From positions 2,790,001-2,854,000 of the forward strand of contig NZ_AP022588.1 of assembly GCF_010731735.1 (NCBI RefSeq): a stretch of DNA of 64,000 bases, written 5' to 3'. Both the position numbers and the translations under genes were made by a program. Each line of letters starts with the position of its first letter. Within the stretch, counting starts at the first letter, position 1. The notes under the pieces are model-generated. The model was not told where the DNA came from and made no database searches. It saw only the letters and a program-made list of their open reading frames with translations. Of this stretch, positions 9,667 through 18,532 are shown in pieces. This stretch comes from Mycolicibacterium sediminis (GTDB lineage Bacteria > Actinomycetota > Actinomycetes > Mycobacteriales > Mycobacteriaceae).

Positions 9667-10692
9667 ATGCGTAGATGGTCGATCGGGGTTGCGGTGGCCG
9701 CCGTTGCCGTGTTGTCGATCGGCCTCGCCGTGCAGGCGCCGACTTCCGCAGCGCTCGAGGCGCCGAGCGCCGGATACGGATTCAGCCAGTACGGCGGCGA
9801 CGTCAGGCTCAGTCAGCAGACCCTCGACCGCGAACTCGACGCCGTGGCCAAGACCAATGCGACCTGGCTGAGGGTGGTCGTGGACTGGTTTCGTGTCGAG
9901 CCGGTGGAAGGTCTCTACGACTGGAGCTACATCGACGGCGTCGTGAATTCGGCTCGCGCCCACGGTCTGAAGGTGTTGATGATGGTCGCCTTCGCCCCGG
10001 ACTGGGCGCGGGCGCCCGGCACGTCGTGGAGCGCGCCGCCGCAGAACGCGGCCGACTTCGGCGACTTCGCAACGGCGGCGGTCGGCCGGTACGGCACTCG
10101 AGTCTCCAGCTGGGAGATCTGGAACGAGCCGAACTCCTCCGATTACTTCGGTTCCACCGGTGACGCCGCGGCGAAGTACACCGACCTGCTCAAGGCCGCC
10201 TACACCGCGATCAAGAAGGTTCAGCCCGGCGCGACGATCGTTTCGGCCGGGATGAGCCGTACCGGCGAAATCCCACCCGCGACGTTCCTGTCGCAGATGT
10301 ACGCCAGCGGCGCGAAGGGATACTTCGATGCGACGGCGATGCACCCCTACGTGTCACCGGGAGGGTTGGACGCGGACTCGTATGGCGGATGGTCCGCGGT
10401 CGGGCAGATGCACGGGGTCATGGCCGCCGAAGGGGACGGCGCCAAACAGATCTGGATGACCGAACTCGGCGCACCGACCATGCCCGCGCCGGACGGGGTG
10501 ACCCAGGACGAGCAGGCGAAGCAGATCACCGACGTCCTTGCCGCTGCTGCTGCCACCGGGTACAGCGGACCCGCCTTCATCTTCACCATCCGCGACGGCG
10601 ACGGCATGGCAGCCGACCCGGAGGGCAACTACGGCGCGCTGCTGACCAACGACTGGCAGCCGAAGGTCGCCGCGCGGGTTCTTTCGAGGTAG
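9667..10692 (+). CDS. Secreted clan GH-A glycoside hydrolase (cellulase/GH39-like)
   Basis: 341 residues with an N-terminal signal peptide (charged MRRW, hydrophobic core to about residue 25, Ala-rich cleavage region near 29). The TIM-barrel catalytic residues of clan GH-A are recognisable: the acid/base E154 in WEIWNEPN and the nucleophile E266 in IWMTELGAP, with MHPY in between. It probably trims or edits the exported polysaccharide outside the cell, as glycosidases in Wzy-type clusters often do. Substrate unknown. Transcription appears leaderless from a TAGGTT element; the gene converges with the lipoprotein gene. Confidence 0.85.
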   Translation: MRRWSIGVAVAAVAVLSIGLAVQAPTSAALEAPSAGYGFSQYGGDVRLSQQTLDRELDAVAKTNATWLRVVVDWFRVEPVEGLYDWSYIDGVVNSARAHGLKVLMMVAFAPDWARAPGTSWSAPPQNAADFGDFATAAVGRYGTRVSSWEIWNEPNSSDYFGSTGDAAAKYTDLLKAAYTAIKKVQPGATIVSAGMSRTGEIPPATFLSQMYASGAKGYFDATAMHPYVSPGGLDADSYGGWSAVGQMHGVMAAEGDGAKQIWMTELGAPTMPAPDGVTQDEQAKQITDVLAAAAATGYSGPAFIFTIRDGDGMAADPEGNYGALLTNDWQPKVAARVLSR

Positions 10693-10696
10693 GTGG

Positions 10697-11470
10697 TCAC
10701 CCGACGTCGCGGCTCTCGGCCCAGACGTCGGTGAAGCCGGCCCGCGAATCCGTCATGGCGTTGTCCGCGTACACCTCGAAGGTCGCGAACGAGCCGGCCC
10801 ACTCGGCGATCCGGGGATCCCTGATGACTCTGTGTTCGCCGTCGGGCAGGGTGACGTCCACGCGTTCGCCCTCGATGACGACCTGGGTCTCGTGTTCCGT
10901 CGTGCCGTCCTGCGCGAGCGGGACGTCGAACTGCTCGTAGCCCAGCGTCTGGAGGCCGGTCCCCGGTCCGCCGCCGGCGGGCCACACCCCGAAGCTCCAG
11001 AATTTGGGAGTGATGTTCAGGTGTACCGAGAAGGGCAGATTCAGACCGTTTCTGGAGACCACCAGCGCCATCGCACCCTGTGATCCGCCCCGAGGCGCGA
11101 ACGTCCACCGGGCGCCGATCCTGGTGATCGGTCCACCCAGGTCGGCGGAGGTGTAATAACCGGCGGCACGGCCGGGGCCCGACGGGTCGTTGGTCAGCCG
11201 TCCCCCCGCAATCCTGAGCTGGGCTCCTGGATCGCTCGGCGGGTCTGCCGCGAGTGTCGCCGGACCGGGCCCGAACGTCGGCGGGGGCGGGCCGTCCGCG
11301 AGGCCCGCCATGCTCAGCCGCGCTTCGCCGATCAGAGGTGGTTCCGCCACGCTCTGCCGGTTGCAGCCAACAGCCACCGCAATGACGAGGAGCAGGGACA
11401 GCGCTGCCAGCAGCCGGTGCGGAGTCAGCACGGTCGGTCTGATCGGCAGCCGTGAATTGCGAGACGTCAT
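10697..11470 (-). CDS. Putative lipoprotein with a concanavalin-like (polysaccharide-binding?) domain
   Basis: 257 residues from ATG at 11470. The N-terminal signal has a hydrophobic core and a lipobox-like AVGC placing the lipid-modified cysteine at residue 36. The mature part is beta-rich, with segments such as ARWTFAPRGGSQGAMALVVS and HETQVVIEGERVDVTLPDG, reminiscent of laminin-G/concanavalin-type folds. The fold is my inference and no family name is certain. It stands tail-to-tail with the secreted glycosidase, four bases apart, so a role in handling the same extracellular glycan is reasonable. Confidence 0.6.
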   Translation of the reverse strand: MTSRNSRLPIRPTVLTPHRLLAALSLLLVIAVAVGCNRQSVAEPPLIGEARLSMAGLADGPPPPTFGPGPATLAADPPSDPGAQLRIAGGRLTNDPSGPGRAAGYYTSADLGGPITRIGARWTFAPRGGSQGAMALVVSRNGLNLPFSVHLNITPKFWSFGVWPAGGGPGTGLQTLGYEQFDVPLAQDGTTEHETQVVIEGERVDVTLPDGEHRVIRDPRIAEWAGSFATFEVYADNAMTDSRAGFTDVWAESRDVG

Positions 11471-11754
11471 GGTCTGGTCATGGTCGCACGGGCGGGACTC
11501 ACCGACCCAGCAGCAACGAGTCGCCGCCTTGCATTTTCGCCGTTCTCGGCGTCCAGCGTCGGCCTGGAACGCGCCGACGACGAGACCGTCGACCAATCTG
11601 GGGCTTCGAAAGACGTTCTGAGCGTGGGGTTGTGAGGAGCGGTGTCCTCGTCCGATGACGGCCACCGCCACCACGGCGTAGCCTGACCATCGGTCCTGAC
11701 CGAAATTCGCGGACCCGCCCGGCAATGCAAGTCGACGACGAAGTGGGAATGACG

Positions 11755-11913
11755 ATGGTGCAGTCGACGCTGCGAGTGCTCGCCGCGATCGCCGTGACGG
11801 TGCTCGCGGCCCTCGCGCTGTACTTCGTCTTCCTGCACGGGAAGGATCCCACGGACCCACGCGTGCAGTCCGCGGCCGCCGGACACCTCGTGTCGAGCGA
11901 CCCACATGGGTGA
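11755..11913 (+). CDS. Small single-pass membrane protein preceding the flippase
   Basis: About 52 residues from ATG 11755 (MVQSTLRVLAA...), with GGGA-like bases upstream; in-frame ATGs at 11749 and 11725 are alternatives. One transmembrane helix fills most of the N-terminal half, then a polar tail ending SSDPHG. Its stop codon lies within the first codons of the flippase gene (8-base overlap), suggesting translational coupling. Function unknown; an accessory subunit or regulator of the flippase is possible. Small size leaves doubt that it is expressed. Confidence 0.45.
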   Translation: MVQSTLRVLAAIAVTVLAALALYFVFLHGKDPTDPRVQSAAAGHLVSSDPHG

Positions 11914-13159
11914 CCAGCCGCTGAGTCGCCGGGTCCGGGTGGTGTCGGGCACCCTCGACCAGATCTTCTCCAGCGCGAGCAACGGCCTCATCACCTTCGC
12001 GATCGCGGTCGTGTCGACGCCGCAGACCTTCGGCGACATCGCGCTGATGATGATGGCGCTCGTCGCGGTGATGGGCACCATGCGGGGCGCGATCGGGACG
12101 CCCCTGCTACTGAAGGCGGATCAGACCAGCGCCCAGATCAGGCGGGAGGGCTCGTTCGCGTTGGTCGCCGGGGTCGTCGTCGGCCTGATCCTGGCGCTGT
12201 TCATGCTGACCTATGGTCGGACGGTCGGCCTGCCGGCCGTCCTGCTCGCCGTCTCGGCGCCGTTCGTCCTGTGTCAGGACATGCTGCGATACGTCGCGAT
12301 CGCCGAGGGGCGGCCACACGTCGCGGCCCTGTGGGACGGCATCTGGTGTCTCGGGACGGTCGGATTGCTCGTCGCAACCTGGTTGGACGTCGTGACGGTC
12401 CCGTACGTCCTCGGGGGATGGGGTGGGCTCGCCCTCGCCGCCTTCGTCGGGATGGCGGTGAGTCTCCGGGTCGTCCCACGGGTCCGCGGCATCGTGACGT
12501 GGGCCGCAGCCGGGTGGCAGCATAGGGTCAGATACGGAATCGACGCCGGCATCGAACAGGTCACCGTGTTCCTCGTCCTGACGATCGTCGCGGCGATGCT
12601 GGGTTCTGCCGCCACCGCGGCGTTGCGCGGCGCAACGGTGTTGCTGGCCCCGCTGGCGATCCTCGCGTCGGCGTTCCAGCTGATCGTCATCTCGGAGAGC
12701 ACGCGGAGTTCGTCCCAGCCAAGGGTCGTGTGGCAGGGCATCGTGCGTTTCGCCCTGGTGATGGTCTACGTCAACGTCGTGGCGGGCCTGCTGCTCTGGT
12801 CGCTGCCGGTGCACCTCGGCGCCTACCTGCTCGGCGAGTCGTTCGCACCGGCGCAGCAGGTGCTGCCCATCGTGGTGGTGGAGTACGGCGCGGTCATGCT
12901 GTCGCTCGGGCTGGGAATCTTCCTCAAGACGTTCAACCGGAGTACCGACGCGATCGTGTTCAAGATCGGCACGATGGTGGCCACGCTCGTCGTCTCCCTG
13001 GGCGCCGCCGTGCTCTTCCCCAGCGCGACCGGGGTCGCCGTGGGACTGGCGGTCGGCACGATCCTCGGGGGCACAGTCGGGCTTGCGATCATCGCGCCGT
13101 GGCAGGCGCGCGCTCGCGCCGAGTCGGTGGACATCGCGGCGGCGGCACCGAGGGTCTAG
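11906..13159 (+). CDS. Wzx-like polysaccharide flippase (MOP/MATE-superfamily type)
   Basis: 417 residues with about twelve hydrophobic helices and few charges, arranged like Wzx/PST transporters, which move undecaprenyl- or decaprenyl-linked repeat units across the inner membrane. The N-terminal VSGTLDQIFSSASNGLITFAI and the glycine-rich end helices fit the family, although no short signature exists. With the Wzy-like and Wzz-like proteins in the same island it completes a Wzx/Wzy/Wzz set. Its start overlaps the stop of the small membrane protein. Assignment rests on topology and context. Confidence 0.75.
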   Translation: MGDQPLSRRVRVVSGTLDQIFSSASNGLITFAIAVVSTPQTFGDIALMMMALVAVMGTMRGAIGTPLLLKADQTSAQIRREGSFALVAGVVVGLILALFMLTYGRTVGLPAVLLAVSAPFVLCQDMLRYVAIAEGRPHVAALWDGIWCLGTVGLLVATWLDVVTVPYVLGGWGGLALAAFVGMAVSLRVVPRVRGIVTWAAAGWQHRVRYGIDAGIEQVTVFLVLTIVAAMLGSAATAALRGATVLLAPLAILASAFQLIVISESTRSSSQPRVVWQGIVRFALVMVYVNVVAGLLLWSLPVHLGAYLLGESFAPAQQVLPIVVVEYGAVMLSLGLGIFLKTFNRSTDAIVFKIGTMVATLVVSLGAAVLFPSATGVAVGLAVGTILGGTVGLAIIAPWQARARAESVDIAAAAPRV

Positions 13160-13212
13160 CCGGGCGAGGAATCACTTCTGCCGGTGTCCTCGTGCGGGTG
13201 CCTGCCACGCTC

Positions 13213-13218
13213 TACAGT
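13213..13218 (+). promoter_or_regulatory. -10 hexamer of a leaderless promoter for the PH-domain gene
   Basis: TACAGT lies six bases before the ATG at 13225, the spacing expected when transcription starts on the start codon. Confidence 0.5.
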
Positions 13219-13224
13219 CGCGTC

Positions 13225-13743
13225 ATGCCCTACCCGGACAACGTCTTGGCCGCCGACGAGCGCGTGGTGCTGCACCGGCACCCGCACTGGAAGCGCCTGA
13301 TCGGCCCGATCCTGGTGTTGCTGCTCGTCACCGCGGCGGCCGCCTTCGGCGCGGCCGTCGTCAATCAGACGGACTGGGAGCCCACCGCCACCAACATCGT
13401 GATGATCGTCATCGGCGTGGTGTGGGCGATCATCGTGGGGTGGCTGGTCCTATGGCCATTTCTGAACTGGCGGACAACGCATTTCGTCATCACCGACCGT
13501 CGGGTGATGTTCCGCCACGGATTGCTGACCCGGCAGGGCATCGACATCCCGCTGGCGCGGATCAACAGCGTCGAGTTCCGGCACGGTCTGCTCGACCGAA
13601 TGCTGCGCACCGGCACGCTGATCATCGAGTCAGCGGCGCAGGACCCACTGGAGTTTCACGACATCCCGCGCGTCGAGCAGGTGCACTCCCTGCTCTATCA
13701 CGAAGTCTTCGACACCCTCGGTTCCGAGGAGTCGCCGAGCTGA
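13225..13743 (+). CDS. PH-domain (bPH2/DUF304, YdbT-like) membrane protein
   Basis: 172 residues. Two adjacent membrane helices (about 25-45 and 53-75) are followed by a bacterial PH domain with the family pattern WRTTHFVITDRRVMFRHGLL...IPLARINSVE. This is the counterpart of mycobacterial Rv3278c. Such proteins sit in the cytoplasmic membrane; their role is poorly defined. ATG 13225 was chosen because a leaderless -10 (TACAGT) is correctly spaced. The 3' end overlaps the oppositely transcribed GtrA gene by 46 bases. It marks the edge between the polysaccharide island and the core segment. Confidence 0.85.
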   Translation: MPYPDNVLAADERVVLHRHPHWKRLIGPILVLLLVTAAAAFGAAVVNQTDWEPTATNIVMIVIGVVWAIIVGWLVLWPFLNWRTTHFVITDRRVMFRHGLLTRQGIDIPLARINSVEFRHGLLDRMLRTGTLIIESAAQDPLEFHDIPRVEQVHSLLYHEVFDTLGSEESPS

Positions 13744-14414
13744 GCGGCGCGACGGCGTGAGCCGATCGGGGTGATCGTCCCGGCGTCCGGGGCGGCCGGA
13801 TCGGGGGTGGGCGTGATGCCCTGACCCGCGCTGCGACCGACGCCGTGGTGGCTCTCGTAGTCGTCTTCGAGTGCCTCGGCGATGCCACCCGCGGTCATGG
13901 TGGCCTCGACGGCCTTATCCGGGTTGCGGCCGAACTCGTCGGGGAACACCCAGCGCCGGAACGCCCAGAACCGGAACGCCATCTGCAGCAGGTTGCCGAT
14001 GATGTACGCCGAGATGAAGTCGGCGATGTTCTCCATCGTGAGCGACACCTCGGGCACGCGCAGACCCAGCACGTAGCTGGACACCCACAGCGGGGCCATG
14101 CTGAGCAGCACTCCCACGCCGCTGACGCCGAAGAACAGCAGCGCTTCGTGGTGCCGCTCGCGGCCGCCGCGATCGCGGAAGCTCCATTCGCGATTCAGGA
14201 TGTACGACGCGATGACCGCCACGATGCCGGCGATGATCTTCGCCGTGACGGGCTTGGGCTCGAGGATCGTCAGCTTGAGCGTGAAGAAGATCGACGAGTC
14301 GATCACGAACGTGGAGGCGCCGACTATCGCGAACTTGATCAGTTCGTGATGCCGCTCAGCGAAGGGCCGAACCGCGCGGGGAAGCCGCGCAATGGTGGCA
14401 TCAGCGAAGGACAC
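13698..14414 (-). CDS. GtrA-family membrane protein
   Basis: 238 residues from a GTG at 14414. Four hydrophobic helices within the first ~160 residues carry the GtrA pattern: FAIVGASTFVIDSSIFF, then IASYILNREWSFRD and FRFWAFRRWVFPDE. A hydrophilic tail of about 75 residues follows. GtrA proteins are proposed to flip polyprenyl-phosphate sugars; in mycobacteria this orthologue (Rv3277-like) sits beside purK. It is divergent from purK and convergent, with overlap, with the PH-domain gene. The exact lipid substrate is not known. Confidence 0.85.
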   Translation of the reverse strand: MSFADATIARLPRAVRPFAERHHELIKFAIVGASTFVIDSSIFFTLKLTILEPKPVTAKIIAGIVAVIASYILNREWSFRDRGGRERHHEALLFFGVSGVGVLLSMAPLWVSSYVLGLRVPEVSLTMENIADFISAYIIGNLLQMAFRFWAFRRWVFPDEFGRNPDKAVEATMTAGGIAEALEDDYESHHGVGRSAGQGITPTPDPAAPDAGTITPIGSRRRAAQLGDSSEPRVSKTS

Positions 14415-14508
14415 GAGAGCCGAGTCTACGGAAATAGGGCCCCTGACGCGTACCCGTGCAGGTCGCAGCCGGTGCGGACGGGTGCTGCGGGCGTGACACC
14501 ATGACGGC

Positions 14509-15729
14509 ATGAGCGGCGACGGGTTCCGGCCTCCGGTGGTGGCGATGGTAGGCGGTGGACAGCTGGCCAGGATGACGCATCAGGCGGCGATCGAACTCGG
14601 TCAGACCCTGCGCGTGCTGGCCGCCTCGGCAGGGGATCCCGCGGCTCAGGTCACCCCCGACGTCATCGTCGGTGCCCATACCGACATCGACGCGCTGCGC
14701 CGCGCCGCCGAGGGCGCCTCGGCGCTCACCTTCGACCACGAGCACGTGCCGACCGCGCTGCTCGACGAGCTGGTCCGCGAGGGCGTCAACGTCGCGCCGC
14801 CGCCCGGGGCCCTGGTGCACGCGCAGGACAAGCTGGTGATGCGCCGCCGGTTGCAGGCGCTGGGCGCACCCATCCCGCGGTTCGTCGAGGTGACCCGTCC
14901 GTCGGACGTCGACGAGTTCGCCGCCGAGGTCGGCGGGCCCGTCGTCGTCAAGGCCGCGCGCGGCGGCTACGACGGACGCGGGGTGACGCTCGCCAAGGAC
15001 GTGGCCGAGGCGCGGGCGGTCGCCGAGCGCTACCTCGCCGACGGTGCCCCCGTGCTGATCGAGGAGCGCGTGCACATGGTTCGCGAGTTGTCGGCACTGG
15101 TCGCACGCTCGCCGTTCGGTCAGGGTGCGGCGTGGCCGGTGGTGGAGACGGTGCAGCGCGACGGGATCTGCGTCGAAGTGCTCGCGCCGGCTCCCGGCCT
15201 GAGTCGGGACCTGGGCGTCGCTGCGGAGCGGCTGGGGCTGCGGCTCGCGCAGGAACTGGGGGTGGTGGGCGTGCTGGCCGTCGAACTTTTCGAGACTGCG
15301 ACCGGCGAGCTGCTGGTCAACGAGCTGGCGATGCGCCCCCACAACTCCGGCCACTGGACCATGGACGGCGCCGGCACCAGCCAGTTCGAGCAGCACCTGC
15401 GGGCGGTGCTGGACTACCCGCTCGGGACGACGGGTCAGATCGCGCCGGTGACGGTGATGGCCAACGTGCTGGGCGGTTCCCGAACGCCGGAGATGAGCAT
15501 GGACGAGCGGCTGCACCACCTCTTCGGCCGCCTGCCCGAGGCGCGTGTGCACCTCTACGGCAAGGGGGAGCGCCCGGGCCGCAAGATCGGGCACGTCAAC
15601 GTGCTCGGGGCGCCGGGCGGGTCGCTCGACGACGCCACTTACGTGGCGGACGTCCGGGAGCGTGCCGTGCGGGCGGCACACTGGTTGGCCACTGCGGAAT
15701 GGACGGATGGATGGTCGGGACATGAGTGA
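14509..15729 (+). CDS. purK: N5-carboxyaminoimidazole ribonucleotide synthase
   Basis: 406 residues, ATP-grasp fold. It opens with a nucleotide-binding loop [17 protein letters not shown]; the ATP-grasp core includes [14 protein letters not shown] and the C-terminal metal/ATP residues in [17 protein letters not shown]. It carboxylates AIR with ATP and bicarbonate in de novo purine synthesis. Its end overlaps purE by eight bases, so both enzymes of the step are made together. Confidence 0.97.
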   Translation: MSGDGFRPPVVAMVGGGQLARMTHQAAIELGQTLRVLAASAGDPAAQVTPDVIVGAHTDIDALRRAAEGASALTFDHEHVPTALLDELVREGVNVAPPPGALVHAQDKLVMRRRLQALGAPIPRFVEVTRPSDVDEFAAEVGGPVVVKAARGGYDGRGVTLAKDVAEARAVAERYLADGAPVLIEERVHMVRELSALVARSPFGQGAAWPVVETVQRDGICVEVLAPAPGLSRDLGVAAERLGLRLAQELGVVGVLAVELFETATGELLVNELAMRPHNSGHWTMDGAGTSQFEQHLRAVLDYPLGTTGQIAPVTVMANVLGGSRTPEMSMDERLHHLFGRLPEARVHLYGKGERPGRKIGHVNVLGAPGGSLDDATYVADVRERAVRAAHWLATAEWTDGWSGHE

Positions 15730-16273
15730 CGACGAACGGACCGCGCGCCCACGCGTCGGCGTGATCATGGGCAGCGACAGTGACTGGTCGGTGATGGAGG
15801 ACGCGGTCACCGCCCTCGTCGAGTTCGAGGTGCCGTTCGAGGTGGGCGTCGTGTCCGCACACCGGACGCCCGGTCGCATGTTGGACTACGCGCGCACCGC
15901 CGCAGGCCGGGGCATCGAGGTCGTCATCGCGGGGGCCGGCGGCGCGGCGCACCTCCCCGGCATGGTCGCTTCGGCGACCCCTCTGCCGGTGATCGGCGTG
16001 CCGGTGCCGCTCGCGCGGCTCGACGGGCTCGACTCGCTGCTGTCGATCGTGCAGATGCCCGCGGGTGTTCCCGTGGCGACCGTGTCGATCGGCGGGGCGC
16101 GCAACGCCGGCCTGCTGGCCGTGCGGATCCTGGGGTCCGCGGACGTCGAACTCCGGGAACGGATGGAACGGTTCCAGGGCGACCTCGAGGCGACGGTCCT
16201 CCGGAAGGATGCGGCGCTGCGCGACCGGTTGCTCGGCGACGTCGCGAACCCGGGTAAAGTTACCGGTGAGTAG
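15722..16273 (+). CDS. purE: N5-carboxyaminoimidazole ribonucleotide mutase
   Basis: 183 residues from the ATG inside the end of purK. Class I PurE signatures are complete: [35 protein letters not shown] and [11 protein letters not shown]. It moves the carboxyl group from N5-CAIR to CAIR. The following acyl-CoA dehydrogenase starts 15 bases downstream with a good GAGGAGT ribosome binding site, so the three genes are probably cotranscribed, as in other mycobacteria. Confidence 0.97.
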   Translation: MSDDERTARPRVGVIMGSDSDWSVMEDAVTALVEFEVPFEVGVVSAHRTPGRMLDYARTAAGRGIEVVIAGAGGAAHLPGMVASATPLPVIGVPVPLARLDGLDSLLSIVQMPAGVPVATVSIGGARNAGLLAVRILGSADVELRERMERFQGDLEATVLRKDAALRDRLLGDVANPGKVTGE

Positions 16274-16287
16274 CGAGGAGTCTCACC

Positions 16288-17451
<1,164 letters not shown>

Positions 17452-17470
17452 GCGCCATCGGAGTCCCGCG

Positions 17471-17794
17471 GTGCTGACCTACTTCGCGGACGTCGCGAAC
17501 ACGCCCGCGGGACTCCTCTACGGACTCGTCGCGCTCATCGCACTCGCCGCGTCGGCGGCGTGGTGCGCGATCGCGCCTCGCCCTTTGTCGCTGGGGGTGC
17601 TGCTGACGTCTGCGGTGGTCTGGCCGCTGACGAACGGTCCGCTGGAGGGGCCGGTGCTGTGGACGCTCAGCGCCGACCACGGGATCACCGTCTCGGACCT
17701 GCTGTCGGTGGCGGCCGTGGCACTCGCCGCGGTCGAGTTCCGGCGGATGCGGCACCTCCGCGAGACCGCGCCTGCCGCCGAGGGGCCGGAGTAG
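17471..17794 (+). CDS. Small conserved membrane protein of unknown function
   Basis: 107 residues from a GTG start, 19 bases after fadE25. Three hydrophobic segments (about 13-32, 37-50 and 74-88) are followed by a charged C-terminus. I recognise no family. Position suggests it is the last gene of the purK-purE-fadE25 transcript. It converges with the TIGR03089-type gene, with three bases between them. Confidence 0.6.
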   Translation: MLTYFADVANTPAGLLYGLVALIALAASAAWCAIAPRPLSLGVLLTSAVVWPLTNGPLEGPVLWTLSADHGITVSDLLSVAAVALAAVEFRRMRHLRETAPAAEGPE

Positions 17795-17797
17795 GGC

Positions 17798-18532
17798 TCA
17801 GATCTCGGCGCTGATCTTCTCGGTCTGCCTGCGCCGATCCTGGGCGGCGGGATCGGGATTGGCCACCTGGACCAGCGATCCGCCGGAGGCGAACACCGCG
17901 AGCAGGTGATCGACGACGGCGTCGGCGCTGTCCCAGTCCGTCGTCGACAGCACTCGGTCGCCTGCCGTCAGACCCCGCGCCCCAGCGGCGGATTCGGCTG
18001 CCGCCAGGGTGTCGGCGACGCTGCGGCCGGCCAGGGCGGGACCCGGGTTCGGCTCGGCGGCGATCTGATCGCCGTGCACCCGCACCGAGGTGGCGTAGTC
18101 GGTGATGCCCACCGGGAGGTCGGGAACCGGCTTGCCGAACGGGTCGAGGGACAGCGCCACCACCTCACCCATCGGGACCACCGCGGTGTCGGCCTCGTCG
18201 AGGCGCGCCATCGTGGTGCAGGCGACGTCGCAGTCTGTCCGCCAATCCGAGTGACCGACAACCGCTTCCGCGCCGATGTACCAGATGCCCAGGAGGACGC
18301 CCGCGGTCTGCCAGTGCGCGGGCAGCAGCACGGCGACACGGCTGCCGGGTCCCGCTCCCAGCTCGTCGCGCAGCAGGTTGCCGGTCTTGGCGGCCCAGTT
18401 CGCCAGCGTCACCGCGGACAGTTCGATCCGTTCGCCGGTGGCGTCGTCGTAGTAGGTGATCGCGGGTGCGGTAGGGCTCGTCCTCAGCCGGGGCTCGAGG
18501 AGAGCCCCACTGACGGTGCTCAGTTCACGCAT
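17798..18532 (-). CDS. TIGR03089-family protein (adenylate-forming-enzyme-like, truncated)
   Basis: 244 residues. It resembles the N-terminal part of AMP-dependent synthetases (ITYYDDATGERIELSAVTLANWAAKTGNLLRDELG, then GSRVAVLLPAHWQTAGVLLG), but it is far shorter than a synthetase and lacks the ATP/AMP motifs and the C-terminal lid. Such proteins form the actinobacterial TIGR03089 family and are probably not active ligases. It overlaps the LCP gene upstream by 13 bases and is likely cotranscribed with it. Function unknown. Confidence 0.75.
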   Translation of the reverse strand: MRELSTVSGALLEPRLRTSPTAPAITYYDDATGERIELSAVTLANWAAKTGNLLRDELGAGPGSRVAVLLPAHWQTAGVLLGIWYIGAEAVVGHSDWRTDCDVACTTMARLDEADTAVVPMGEVVALSLDPFGKPVPDLPVGITDYATSVRVHGDQIAAEPNPGPALAGRSVADTLAAAESAAGARGLTAGDRVLSTTDWDSADAVVDHLLAVFASGGSLVQVANPDPAAQDRRRQTEKISAEI

